From: Luscinia megarhynchos
Lineage: Eukaryota > Chordata > Aves > Passeriformes > Turdidae
Reading direction: 5' to 3'
Assembly (NCBI GenBank): GCA_034336665.1
Contig: CM067592.1
Span: 32,299,942 to 32,363,941 of the forward strand
DNA length: 64,000 nt
The translations under genes and the position numbers were made by a program. Positions 50,301 to 63,126 of the stretch are shown one piece after another. How positions within the stretch are numbered: position 1 is the stretch's first letter; each line of letters opens with the position of its first letter. Under the pieces are notes generated by a model, which saw nothing but the letters and a program-made list of their open reading frames with translations, had not been told where the DNA came from and did not search any database.

Positions 50301-51673
50301 TCTATTGATTTCAGCACTCAAATTGTGTAGATACTTATTCAAACAATATGGCCTAGACTGTTACTGAAAATACAGTTTAGTATGTAAGAAGAAACCAGTT
50401 TTAAAAATTTAGTTCATAAGGCATTCTGCAAAATACCATGTACAATTAGTGACTGTCAAGTCAGAACAGGTTTGGAATAGTGGCTTAAAATATATTACCT
50501 TTCTGTCCTTTATCTCTTTGTATCTTTGTTGTTCCAGTTTGCAGTTCTCTCAGTTCTCCTAAACAGTCCTTTCCTCTGTATTCAACTTACACGCTGGAGG
50601 TTTTATTTTCCTGCTCTTGCCTGGATTTATGGCCCATGTTTTTTCACCAGCTGCACCGGATTGTGAAATATAATTCACTATTTCAAGAATATTGTGGCAT
50701 TCAAAACTAGTCATCATTGTTAGAAACTTGTACTGCAACGATTCCTTTCTCAGAGAGCCACTGGTTTAGCAAAATTATCCCAACTGGCTTACACAATTCT
50801 GCTTGCTAATATCCCAGGTAGACTTTTTGTGCTGGATAAAATGCACACTAATGGAGGAGAAAGCTGAAGAATAGACTTGGGTAATTGCTCACTACCTAAA
50901 GTCTTGCCTGCCCAGCAAAGTGTTTCTAGCTGCCACCTCTCAGACTTTGAGTCTGTGTGATATTTCTGCAAGGGAAACGCTCAGCCCTCTGTCCTTGGCA
51001 TCCAGCGTTACCCAACGCAGCCGACTGAAATGCTCTTGCTACCCCTTGTGGCAGTGATGCGACGTGATTTGTGTTTGCTCATCCCTGTGCTGGCTGCCTC
51101 CTGTTCCCATCCTGAGGCTGCGTGTGACACTGGGTGGGAGCCCAAAAGAAAATCAAACTTCTGTTCATTGACGCACACTGCTCATCTTGCCCAGAGCAAA
51201 CTGTATGAACAGCTGTGCCTGCAAATCTCCTGTCAGTGTGGAAACATTGAAGACAGGGGAAGGACACACTTGTAGAATACAATTAGGAAAACTTTTTTGT
51301 AACATTGGTGGACATTTTGTAGGCAGAGTGCATGTTTCTTAGATTCAACAGCAATACCTCAATATTAATGGGAATCTCACTTTCAACCTGTTTCTTCTGC
51401 TGCTAGTAAAGTGCAGAGGAAACTGCCTTCCAGACCAGAACTATCTTAGCAGCTGCCTGCAGGAAGCATATTAATTGTGTCTGTGTATTTATTTAGTTGT
51501 TTTATTTGAGTCACTGGTCTAAAAGACTGTGGCCATATGAAATCTTCTTTGTCCCTTCCCCTTTTTCTTTAGCCTTCACTCAGAATTTCTCATCTCTTCT
51601 TCCACTATTTGCCTCAGTTTTCGCCCTTGTAATTCTTACTTGTGTTAGTTACAATTTGCCAATGTTTTTCCAG
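47389..51673 (+). other. ADAMTSL1: Intron, 4.3 kb
   Basis: Bounded by GTAAAA and GTTTTTCCAG. It has T-rich tracts (47829-47866) and A-runs (near 47606 and 48660). Nothing else was recognised. Confidence 0.72.
47829..47866. repeat. T-rich low-complexity tract
   Basis: T-runs of six to thirteen bases are broken by single C or G residues. It is simple sequence within an intron. Confidence 0.8.
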
Positions 51674-51853
51674 GTGTTCCTGAAGCAAAAGTTACTTGGT
51701 TTAAGAACAAGGTCAAGCTGTCCTCTACTCACCATCTGCATGATGGGTTGCTGTTAATAGCAAATGTTTCTCTATCAGATCAGGGGATATACTCCTGCAA
51801 GGCAGCCAATCTCCATGGGGAAGTAACTGAAAGCTCCCAGCTCTTGGTTCTTG
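51674..51853 (+). CDS. ADAMTSL1: ADAMTSL1 exon: second half of Ig3
   Basis: It is 180 bases, phase 1 at both ends, between GTTTTTCCAG and CTTG|GTAAGT. It encodes VPEAKVTWFKNKVKLSSTHH, then a strand with an NVS sequon, and DQGIYSCKAANLHGEVTESS ending in QLLVL. VTWF provides the Ig core Trp, and DQGIYSC the tyrosine corner and second Cys that pairs with INCQVAG of the previous exon. The LHG-type G strand is typical of I-set domains. The agreement with human ADAMTSL1 as I recall it is strong. Confidence 0.94.
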
Positions 51854-53681
51854 GTAAGTCCAGGATATTTTGGTATTTTGATCTTGCAGCAATAGTAATG
51901 TAGCTAGTGGCACATCCAGATGGCAGAACTAATCAGATGTTGTGGAAAGAGCAAGTGGCATGCAGACAGCCCTGTTCTAAGAAAAGCATCTATCTCCATT
52001 TGTACTCTGGACAGCAGCAGCTGAAGCAAGGTGGTGGTAAAAGGAAAGTATCTAAGGACAGGGATTGCACCTCCCAGCCCCAAGATACTCAGTATAACTC
52101 CTTCAGACTTGCTAGCTAAGAAAAGCACTTATTAACCACATCTTAAAGTGACTATTTTAAAATGAGAGTGATGCCACTTTTTCCCTGTGAAGTTCTCTGT
52201 CTCTGCTGACCAGTCTTTCCTTTAAAGGCTGTGTGATAATTGACCCACTTCACAACAGATACAAAAAAACAATGCACTTCTAAAAAGTACATCCCAAGTT
52301 CAGTGAATGGTGAATTTTACTTTCTCCTGAACTTTTAAACACCAGACAGAAAGCCCATCTGGGTGATTTGAAAGAGAGTTGCAGCTGTGAAATATGAGTG
52401 GAAGTGGTATCTGGTGGGAAATGGAAGTGCGGGAAAGGCGTTTCCTTTCTTAGCAACTCATCTTCTATCATTTCTGCATGCCTTGCAGATGAATGATCCA
52501 GATAGAATTTTTAAGTACTTTAGTAGTGCATTTGGTGGTGAAGTCTGAAATACTGAAACCTACTCCCCACAATTGGGGCAACACTATTAGAGCATCCACT
52601 ACAGCTCTGATCTTTCATAACCAGTGAGCTTCCAGAGGATGTATAACAGTGAGATTTCTCAGTTTCGCAGACAATATTAAATGAAGGTTCACACTCTTCT
52701 ACTAATCCAGATTGAGTCTAGAATCTCAGACTAAAAAAATTAATCTGGAAAAGAAATCATCTGAGTTTCAGCCTTTAAATAAAGATTCACAGATGATCTC
52801 TAAATCCTTTTCTGATCATTGTAAATGGCTTAGCTTTTAAAGATGGTAAGTTACTGTGTGTTATGCAAGCTGCTTATGTTTGTAATCAAATTACATTTTT
52901 AGCTCCTTGATGGAACAGAATAGTTCAGGCATCCTTGACCTGCACTCCTGGTGCTGAATTCTATCAGCAGTAGAAAACTTGCATCATGTACGCTATGATC
53001 TAATTTGAAGTGGATGAAGCCACTATTAATTTCAATCAAATACCACATCATTTTCATGACAAACAGAATTGGCAATGCTAGGCATTACCTCAATTTTTAA
53101 AATAGCATTGTGATTAGTAAACAACTAAATCCTACAGTTCTCAGCACAGACTGATCCTCTTGAGCTCTGAACTCTTAGTCCTTTGGAGTTCTGCCCGAGT
53201 ATGCCACAGGATCTGGGAGCATTATAACAGTATTTAATTAGGGCTTGATTCAGGTTGTAGCAGATGCTGACATTTTTTCACTAATTGTCATGACCTTTTG
53301 ATTTTACTTCTATGCTTGTATACATTTGCTTTTTCTTCCAAGCTGCTGTATCTCCTGATACCATATAACTCTGTCACATGTGCATAGGATCAACCAGAAT
53401 GCTGTGGTAGCCTTCAAAGATAATTTATTTCAGTTTGTGGTGATTTTGATCCAGTTGTTACTTTAATAATTTTTCCAGTACCTTAACTAAAGTGAGGCAA
53501 AATTTTAGTAATTACCCAAAGTTGCTTAATTTGCCCCACTGAAATGGCAATGTTGCAGCACAATGAAAATTGCAACAATATCTGGGAGGGGAGGGGGGAT
53601 AAGAGGAGGGGAGGGGGTCTATATCCCGAGATGTTTTCTGCTCTAGTGTTGCTCATCACTTCATTCTCTCAATGTTACCAG
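51854..53681 (+). other. ADAMTSL1: Intron, 1.8 kb
   Basis: Bounded by GTAAGT and TGTTACCAG. The notable content is the G-run cluster at 53584-53617, about 65 bases before the acceptor. Otherwise nothing was recognised. Confidence 0.75.
53584..53617 (+). repeat. G-run cluster, potential G-quadruplex on the coding strand
   Basis: Runs of three, four and six G separated by single A residues are followed, after ATAAGAGGA, by runs of four and five G. At least four runs of three or more G lie in 34 bases, which satisfies the usual sequence pattern for an intramolecular G-quadruplex in both DNA and the pre-mRNA. Confidence 0.85.
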
Positions 53682-53816
53682 AGCCTCCACGACCTCTTCC
53701 TTACCTAGATGACTTGACAGCAATGCTTAGCAGTGCTGGGCCCAGCACCCATTCAGTGCTGACTTCTCCTTCAGGAACAAAACTGACTGTCAGTCCAGGG
53801 AGCTCTGCTCTCATAG
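53682..53816 (+). CDS. ADAMTSL1: ADAMTSL1 exon: Ig3-Ig4 linker and start of Ig4
   Basis: It is 135 bases, phase 1 at both ends, between TGTTACCAG and ATAG|GTAAGT. It encodes PPRPLPYLDDLTAMLSSAG, then THSVLTSPSGTKLTVSPGSS and ALI. This is a proline-rich linker leading into the A-B strands of Ig4, whose first cysteine follows at the start of the next exon (GCAVDG). It is less conserved than its neighbours, but the SVLTSP and SPG-S-AL positions agree with human ADAMTSL1 as remembered, and the phases fit both neighbours. Confidence 0.9.
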
Positions 53817-56361
53817 GTAAGTCAAGTGCTTTAAGATTTTTAGATTTTAAAGTCTTCACAGTTTTAGTTACAATCATGCATCTGGTTAACCATTACGTTA
53901 AGGATTTGGTTATCCAGACATGGGCACTAAGACAAAAGACATCAAACCAATAGTTCATTGTGAGTCATAATCACTGCCCAAATAGACCTCAGAAATTAAT
54001 TTTTAAAAAGAAGGTCCTTTAATGAGTCCAAAGCTGTATGGAGAATAAGGATTCCATGGTACCACTCTTAATATAGCACCCTGTAAGAAGCAGTCCCTGC
54101 CCTGGGGGGCTGGCAATCTTATTCAACACAAAGACATGGCAGTCTGGTGTGCTATTTGATCTAGAAGAAGAAACATTGGTGGCTCTGTTTCAATTTTTCT
54201 TCTACATTTGGGTAGTTGTCTTGCCATCTGCCTGCTGTTCATGTTGTATGTCCTTCTTCAGAACATTTCCATAGTTTTTCCTATCCCTCTCTACATGTTT
54301 TGGTCTTACAAGCTCTCTGTTTTAATCTGCTTATTTTATTCCTCTTTCTTATTTCACACAACCAGTATTTGCAGTAAGCCATATAAGGAAATCATCCCAA
54401 ATTAATTCTTTTTTCTTTTCATCCATTTCTGCCTTCCATAGATCTTTACCCTCTTTACACAGCAAGTTGTAAAAGAACTTTCAGATCTGTAGGTGTGATT
54501 TGTTTGCAAAAAGATTCTCATTGTTTTCTAAATATCAGGGTATATTTATTTTATAATTTCATTTCATGGGCTGCTTCAAAACTCTATTAATAGTCAGGCT
54601 CAGATAGGCAGACAGCTTCTGTAATGAACACAACACTGCATACCATGAAAACTTGTCAAGCCCTACAATTTCAGATCTACCTTTTCTCCTTTTAGTGGTA
54701 GGGATCTGAAACTTTTAGCAAGGGCTCTGCAAATGTGGTATCCTGAGTGTTAATACATCTCTCTGCACCTTCCAAAGCATTTTTTCCTTAAATTTAACAA
54801 CAATTTTAAGATTTTATTTTCACAAAGGAGACATTCTATTTATGTTTTTAGTTTTGTGTGCTTTACTTTTCCACACAACTGCATACATTTGCAATGGCTT
54901 TTAGCCTGCAGCAATTGATTGCAATTCTGCTTGCACAAAAACTGCACTGAAATATTCCTCAGTGGGGAAAACATCACAGGTATTTATTAGCATTGAATCA
55001 ATCATTTGAGTATGGTTTTATTGTGCTCACTGATTGAAGACTGGGTCATATTCCTGTTTCATCCATTTCCTCTCAGATTTCCAAAAAGAGGTCTTTAGGA
55101 GTTTCAGGAGGTTTTTATTGTTTAGAAGCAGTAACTGAATGACAAAGGGTGTTCTGCACTGCCTGTATACAACCATGTCCAGATCAATTTCATTTGGCCA
55201 TGCTGCCCTGTACCCTGCTGTTTCACTTCATGGGCAAGGAAATTCCATGGATTGTAATTGCAAAATAGCAAACCAGTTTCGTTCTTGAGGCAGTTCCCTT
55301 AACTTCACTGGAGTTTTATTGGTTTGAATTTGAGCCTTGTTATCACTCAAACCTAGGAAAATCTTCTGAGATACTTTTTCTAACAAAAAATAAGCACATA
55401 AGAATGGGCTAGAAAGTTGTCCATTGATTCTTTCCATCCTGCCACCCACCCAATCAACTTTAATCCTGCTAAGTATTTCATCATTTATTATGTTGAGGTG
55501 TTGGCTCTACGTTCCTGGATGTCCCGTATGAGAACTTTGGGTAAGTAAATTCCTGTGTGTAAGATCCCTTCCCCGTGCTGCTGTTAGGCACCACTATCTC
55601 TTGGAACTCAAAAGGCATTTAAATAGACATGTATTTGGAAATCTAGGCTTATGAGGATTTGTTGAGGAAAACAAAGGAAACAGGATATCTGCAAAGGAAC
55701 AGAGTGAAATATGAAGGAAAGGAGTGATAAGTAAGCTCTGGGTAAGCATTCTATTTTATAGGAGTTAAAGATAACAAAGGTGAAAAATTATATTAGAAAC
55801 CTGGATAAAGTCATGCATGGGTTTGTCAAACTTTAAGAAAAACGGGAGTTAAGACTTCATTAAATATTGATTTCACGCCTTGGGAGATTAAAATATGCAA
55901 ACAGAAAATATTAATACAGCAATGGTAGTCTAAAGCTGCAGACGAGAACTTGTTTGGAAATTAAAAGCTGTATCCAACTCAAAAAAATTGATAAACTGAG
56001 CTGCAAGGAGAGAAACAGAACTTCCAGATTATCGTACATGCTATACACTGTCTTTCACAAAGTGGATTTGTGCAATGCTACTACCATCATTTCAATCATG
56101 TGAAATTATTAACTTGCTGTCTGGAATCATCTACTATGGGTTCCTTCTATTAAATTTCAGGGAGTTTGCAGAAGATAAAGATCAGTGTCATTACACAGAT
56201 ATCTGATTTGGAGGTTTTCATTCTCATTGCAAGGGTCATTGAGCAGTAATTTATGTGCCTTCATAATTGTGGGGTTTTTGTTGTTTGATAGTTGCAGGAC
56301 AGACTCAGAAGCTCAATATATTATGTTTTTTAGGTTAGTATTTTATTATAGGGCGTGGGTA

Positions 56362-56444
56362 TAAGAGAGAGATTAGAGAGAGGTTAGAGCAAGAGAGAGA
56401 TAAGAGAGAAGAGGGAAGAGAAGAGAGATAAGAGAGAAGAGAGA
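56362..56444 (+). repeat. GA-rich purine tract with a 28-base internal repeat
   Basis: About 80 bases consist of AGAG units with a few T interruptions. A 19-base word (GAGAGATAAGAGAGAAGAG) occurs at 56395-56413 and 56423-56441, so the tract has a 28-base period over the simple GA pattern. Such purine mirror tracts can adopt triplex structures. Confidence 0.9.
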
Positions 56445-59400
56445 TTTTCTGTTTTATAACACAATAATTATTTTTCGCTGATGAATATTACAATTTTCAA
56501 TAACCAATCTAATACAATATACTAATTTCCTAATATTTGCATGCAACCTATAGGATTCCCTAGATTACCATGTTTTATGGCTTTCTTATCTGTAACTGGG
56601 ACTGGAAGTGTGATGATCAACTGGAAAATGAGGGTTGGGAATACGTATGAGGCATTAACATGGGCAGTCCCATAACTCCTTGGAACTTTTTCTTTTGGAA
56701 TTGCCACAACTCAAACAAATGCCTCCTAAGGCGTAGGGTTGGGGTACAGGTCTTCCTTTGTAATGGCTGCCCGACCTGGAATGCAGGTCAGGCTGACTCC
56801 CACAGGGCAGAAGTTTGCAGTTTAACTCCTTTTCAATTTTTGTCATGAATTTAATAAACCAGTCAGAGTTAGCTCAGATGATCATTTGAGTATGCTGTAT
56901 TGATTACTGTAGGCTTTGATTTTTGATTTGCCATTGCTGATTTTATTCAGAACAGTCCTTGCTAATACATGATTCTCAGCGTGCAGGATTTCTGTTGTCA
57001 GACTGTTTTAGGAAACAGCATTAACTACCAGAGCTTGAGAATTCCCTTGCTCTTTAATGGGCCCACCATGTGTCTTGTACACCATGTGTACTTGGGAACA
57101 TTCTTTACAACCGCTGTGGGGCTGGGAATGAGCCTGACTCAATTTGTGAATACCATGTATATTTGCAATGCTATGTAAGCGATACCTAATAACAACAACA
57201 TGTGTGGCATTGGGTAGCCAGTTTAGGTATTTTGAGAACTGTTAAAAGCCATGTCATATGTTTAGCATAGTATGTTTCAACCACACCTTTGCAGCCATAA
57301 ATAGTTATTTTAAATGCCTTCCTTTTTTTTAAGTGCTACTGTTACCAACTGAATTGGCTTATTTCAAGAATTCCTAAATATATGATTTTCCTTATCTAGT
57401 ATAAATTCATGTTATTTGCATTGCCTTAAAAATTATAAGTAAAATATGTATTTATACAAACACTATTTATTTATTTTGGGTTTTTTAGATTCCATTGGTT
57501 TTTATAAATTTTATTTCATTCAGTGTGTGAAAGCAATGAGAACTTGTATCTTTTCAGATTGATCTGTGGCTTCTTCACAGTTTCTGCTAAGCATTTTGTT
57601 CTTCACTTCATCCTTAATCTGATTTCTATTTTGAAAGCATACTTTATTTCCTTGAATGTAGAGTTTAGAGTGGAAATCCTGTAGTGTTTCAAGTCCTGTA
57701 GGAGCATTACATTTATTGCTTTAACATCATGTACTGTGGTCCACAACTCTTTTTTTTTAAGAGTTCAGTAAAATAACACAGAAATACAAAATCAAAGAAA
57801 CTACCTGATCTTGACCTGGAGTCTTCACTTACATTCCATCCAATTCTAATAAATATTAGAAAAATTTTCTGGGGCTAATCATCATGTCAACAGTAAATTA
57901 GAGACTTATTTGTTAGACAAATATGAAGACATGAAAATAATCTACATTTTAAGAATATCTATTTTAAAGGCAGTTCTGTATTTCTTTTTCATTTACATTT
58001 TCAAATGTATTTAATACTTGTAAAATACAACTGACATTTTTACCATTGTTTTCCATACAGTATCAGGCTGCCAAAAAGAAAAGGAATCCTAAAATCAACA
58101 ACCTTTGCACTTGTTTTTGTCAGGTCTGAAAGTGCAAAAGTGATGCATGTTTTGTATTTTGTTCTCCTAGTATTAGGATGTTAGTCCTGAGCCTTTCTGC
58201 AGCTACAACCATTCAGAAACTGTTGCAAAGGCCTAATGGGGAGCTGAATTTCACCTGGAGTGTGCATTTATTCTTTACTGTCAAGAAACTGTTAGAGTTG
58301 TTGTGGAACATTGGTCTTCCCTTTCCAAATACCCCCTAGTTATCCTTGAAATATTAACATTTTCCCTACTAGAAGATGTCATTTTTATTAGATTTTTGTT
58401 TCTGTCTCCAGATTTTGCACATTAGTGGCTCATCTTGACTTTAAATGAATTCAGAGTCCCAGTAACCTTTGGAAGGGAGGATGAAGGCAATATTTTATTT
58501 CTGTGCTTGAGAAGGACTGAAGGAGAAAGGCCTCTCATGCCAGAACTTTGACTGCTCAAAACATTCCCAAAAATGTGTTCCCTGATCATCTTCCCAAGGA
58601 TTCCAATACCCAAAAGCACTGCAATAGTTGTGCTGTCTGGAAATAAAGCCAGTTTTTCTTTCTTAGTTATTATAGCGATGGGTTTTGAGCTTCAAAAGGA
58701 TAAAAGAGTCAATGTCCACAGGGACTGGGGAAATAGAGATTAAGTATTAGTAATCTGCATTAAATGGTATTAAAGTTATTCCTGGAAGATGAGAAGGAGA
58801 TATTAACCAAACATGTTTCCCACAGCCCATGCATCCATACACATGGGAAATGTATATTGTGAAATGTGATTGATAGGTACTACTGGGAGAGTTTTACTGT
58901 TAAGTAATAATTACTGACTGGTAGTTCATATCTAGGCAATGGCTTTGGGGAGTTTTCCCCCATATTATTGAATACTGGCTGTTCTTTAGCTAATATTTTA
59001 TATATATACACTTTGGAAGAAGAAATATTACGTTAGATTAGTAAAGTAGTCAGTACTAGGAAGACAATATTGTTTTTCCTGACAATATTTTTCTTAAAGA
59101 AAATCAGCATGAACCAGGACCATCTGCACGCTGAATTCAGGTTCAGCTCCCATGTGTAGCATCAAGCTGACCTTCCTGCCTTCTGCATTCACACTCTGCA
59201 GCCAGCTTGCAAATGCAAACAATAAAACTGGCCTCACAGCATGCCTTTTTTAGTTGTCATGGCTATATGCTGACCTGTGGAAATCACTACACTTATCTCA
59301 AAAGACAAGGAAGCTACAAAAAAATTGGAATAATCTAGGCAAAAGCCATAAAGCCACTTTTGAAGCTTGTCCATTTCCTCTATATTCCTTTGTCTTTTAT

Positions 59401-61352
59401 TGTTTTTAACTTAGTCTTTAAACTATGAGATTAAAACCTTTCATGTCACTCATTTACTTGAGAATGAGTATCTTGGACACTGCGTGAAGTATTTTTCAGC
59501 ATAAGAGTGGGGGAAAAATGAAACAGCAGGAATAAATAGAGAGTTTACAAAATTAGGGAAAAGAACTGAGCAGTGGAGAATTTTGTGGAAGGGAGTGCTG
59601 GGTAGAGATAACTGCCAAGGATAAAACTGTATTAGATCTTGCCAAAGAAATGAAAATGAATACCAGACTCTTCACCCTTATAAACATAAGTGAAAAAAGG
59701 GACAAGGTGAAACCACTGGGGGCAGTTTGCACTCTGCCATTCTGCTTCCCCCCCACCTCCCACCCGCGTGCCTTTGAACCTTATTTTTAAACATTTATCT
59801 ATATTTACCAGTTCATTCCCATTGCAACTTTGTCATTGTGACTGCAGAATCTACTGCATGTGTCAGTCTTTTGACACGGAGCCTTTGCTCTCTGAAATAT
59901 CAGTTTCACAAACTGAGTGAGTCCCAAAGAGCAGTTGTATCCAGCCTACACCCTTCCCCACTGTGGGTACAGGGTTTGACAACAACAAGACCCATGAAGC
60001 CACTGCATCAGTGAGAGCCCCAGTATTTATCCTCCTGAGTGGCAGTTTCTTCCCTGTGCCTGGATCTATCCCTCAGCCTGAAAATGTCTGGGGCATACCA
60101 CAGGTCATCATTGGCCTTTTCTATCTTTGTGTGAGATCTTCTGCTTTATAAGCAAAAGAACTTCAGTTTTGTTGGGCAAGAGAATATCTTCTGTCATAGG
60201 AATAATGTAGTTGGAGGTATGATTAAGCAAAGGGCACCAGACTGCAGTAGCCCAGTCCCCTAGTGCTAGTTTACAGGTATAACCAAATTCAAAAGGGACA
60301 CAAGGGTTCCTAAACAAAGCAACGAGTTCCTTAAGTCTCAAGGATTTGGCCTTAATGATGTTTGAAAATCAAACTCTTCAAACTCCCTGAGCAGATTAAT
60401 GATAATGGTATTTCATTGTAGGACCTGTACTTGCCCAAGTCGTGTTAGTTAAGGTTCTCCTCAGGTGGACAAACAAGAATGGAAGGGAGAGTAGTAATAA
60501 AAATATGTTGCAGCATCTGTTAATTGTATAGTGCTGCTACAAAGACTTCATATTCACATCTTCGTTTGTCTCAGTGAATAATAAATAGAAATGAAAATAC
60601 ATGTAGATGGCAGTGAAAAAATATCAGCTGATGAATTATTCCTTCATCTTAGAAGACTTTTCTCTTTTTAGTATTTTAAATTTGTACTCTTTTCTTTTTT
60701 ATCCCATTCCTTTTGAACCATGTGAAAGTTGATATATATGTATTTTTGTTTATGCAGAACACTTCTTTCAGAAGAGATTTTGTATACAATATAGTCACTC
60801 ATGTACATACATATTAATATAAATAAAGCAATATAAAGCTTCAGTATAACCAACTAACCATCAGAATAGATTGCATTTGCAGAAACTTAAGAGACATTTC
60901 ATGTCTCAGTGGCATCAATAGCAGTGCAGGACAAGCCCAAACCACAAGCAGTCCTGGTGACATATGCCATCCCTCACATACAACATTTCTGCCTCCCGAC
61001 GCCTGCAATTGGTGGAGATGGGTTACATTATGGAAATCACCTAGCTCTTTACTTTTTCCCCAAGAAATAGGCAAGACAACCTAGCTGTCCTTCCCAAGTT
61101 ACACAAGTCTTAGAAATTTCCTGCAATGCATCATGAAACTGGCAAAGTGTTCAGCTGATAAGAGAACCACAGTAAAAAGCGTCTTGTAGGTACACTTACT
61201 TCAGGTCAACAGGCAAAGAACTCACTGAGAATTTGAATCTCATCATCTGTGCTGGTGATCATAGATCTCATACAATGTTTTAGAACATCATGGTTTTTTC
61301 AGTTGCTGTTTTTAGTTGATTATTACTTAGAGAATTGCCCATTGGTGTGACA

Positions 61353-61378
61353 AAAAACAACAACAACAACAACAAAAC
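61353..61378 (+). repeat. CAA simple repeat
   Basis: Five to six ACA units follow a short A-run, then grade into an A/C-rich stretch. It is microsatellite-like intron sequence. Confidence 0.85.
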
Positions 61379-61918
61379 ACACCAAAACCCCCTCCACAAC
61401 CAAACCAACCCTGTAAAGGCTCAATTTTGTCTCTGGTTTTTCAACAGACTTTTTTGTTTAATAAAAATTTCTGACTTTAGTAACACAATGGCAGTAAATA
61501 ACATTTAAAAATGTTTAAAAAAGAGGGAGAGGGAGGTGGCCCTGTGGCTTACGTAGGATATTTGGAGACCAAGTTGTGTACATATTTCATGTTCAAGCAT
61601 GGTCCTTGAGATTGTGCCAGATTTATAACCTCCCTATCCCACATTCTTCAATACCAAAATGAGGATAATCAAAATAGTGGGAACCTTAGAAGGTCTGATA
61701 TAAATAATTCCAAACTGATCAGAGATTTTCCATATTGTGGATTATCCCGCTTTTGGATTTTATTCTGGATGATGAGAAGGTATTCTTTATTACAGAATTA
61801 CTATTAGAAAAGGAGGAGAAAATGGGATGGAATCTACTATTTCCCCTAATTTTGACCTCTTCAAAGCATGTACCAAGTTTAGTACTCAGCAGGTTTGTCT
61901 CATGTACCTGTTTTTTAG

Positions 61919-62119
61919 GTTGTGCTGTTGATGGGCATCCAACCCCCAACATCACGTGGCTTTACTCTGGTGAGCCTCTCAGTCTGCCACACCAGCTCCT
62001 GGCAGCAGGACAGATTCTTCAGATACTCAATGTCAGTGATTTCACTGATGGTGAATTCAGCTGCCTTGCTCAGAATGAAGCTGGCTCGCTCACACAAGTA
62101 ATGTCCCTGGCTATACAAG
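61919..62119 (+). CDS. ADAMTSL1: ADAMTSL1 exon: Ig4
   Basis: It is 201 bases, phase 1 at both ends, between CTGTTTTTTAG and ACAAG|GTAACT. It encodes CAVDGHPTPNITWLYSGEPL, then LLAAGQILQILNVSDF and GEFSCLAQNEAGSLT. GCAVDG gives the first Ig4 Cys, ITWLY the core Trp and GEFSCLAQNEAG the second Cys, with Phe in place of the usual Tyr of the corner motif. Two sequons (NIT, NVS) are visible. It is a few residues shorter between Trp and LAAGQIL than the human sequence I recall, which fits a loop-length difference. Confidence 0.93.
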
Positions 62120-63126
62120 GTAACTCTTCTGTTTCAGTCATTTCCCCCTGAAAAGCTCTTGCCATGGATTTCCCTGCACTGCCTTTCTCATCCTGGATTT
62201 CTCCCCTCTGAAACCATCACCATACATATCAGGAAAAAGATGTCTTAATGATTTATTGCCATGGATATAGATCTGCAGGACTACTAGGTACCTTAAAGTG
62301 TCCTAGGTTTTATTTTACCAAAATGACACCAGATATTTCTGCTCTGCTGAGCATAAAGCACACCTTATGGATTCAAGCTATGCTTATGTTAAGCCTGGGC
62401 AATTTTCTTGTCCAGAAATTCAAGACAGAGCTGGCAGAGTTTAAGCCCCTTAGACCAGAAGCCCAGCTATTAATGCACAAAGGTTGGTGTCTCACAGTCT
62501 CTTCTTCCTTGAAAACCCTTCACTTGTAAAATTTCTAGAACTGTTACTGTTAGAGATCTCCTAGAAATAAGACAAAGATAATAAAGCCACAGAACACTGT
62601 GGTGCAGCTGGGCTGGAACATAATAAGCAGCTTTCATTCCTCCAATTGTCAGTGACGGAGAGGTGAAGAATTTAACTTTTCCTTCAATTTTGCTATAAAA
62701 TTTTGAGTGTGTTGCAACTCCCATATTTATCTTCTGAACATGATGATCTGTGTGAACTGTCTGGTAAAAGACACAGTGTTTTGAGATCACAGAGTCATAG
62801 ATACTGCTAGAATTACAGCTAACCATATCTTCATTAAATAGCACACCTTTGAAAATGCAGATGCTCATAGGCATCTGGCTTCGCTTAACTGCCATACCAT
62901 GTTATTAACTTTCCATGCCTGACACTTCTAAGCACCAAAAAAAAGGGTTTGTTACACGAAAGGCAGTCAGGCTACCTTCAATCAGGTGCCTTGCAGGGGT
63001 GGGTAGCTCCTCTTCACTGAATCCCTGTGTTTCATCCCGGAGAACATCTTCAACTCCCTGCTTTCCAGCTGAACTCGTGCTGTCAGTTTTGTGGTGTTAA
63101 CACGCCTCTCCCACATTTCCCAGCAG
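62120..63126 (+). other. ADAMTSL1: Intron, 1.0 kb
   Basis: Bounded by GTAACT and the tandem acceptor CAGCAG. Nothing else was recognised in it. Confidence 0.75.
63121..63126 (+). promoter_or_regulatory. ADAMTSL1: NAGNAG tandem splice acceptor
   Basis: CAGCAG ends the intron after CTCCCACATTTCC. Use of the second AG (exon from 63127) gives QG-EFQW-type joining with a split Glu codon. Use of the first AG (exon from 63124) adds one Ala codon in frame. Both products are viable, so alternative use is plausible. Which one dominates cannot be read from the sequence. Confidence 0.75.

Larger units (their letters stand above)
53817..61918 (+). other. ADAMTSL1: Intron, 8.1 kb
   Basis: Bounded by GTAAGT and CTGTTTTTTAG. 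It holds a GA-rich tract (56362-56444) and a CAA-rich simple repeat (61353-61378). No transposon copy, RNA gene or additional exon was recognised. Confidence 0.72.
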
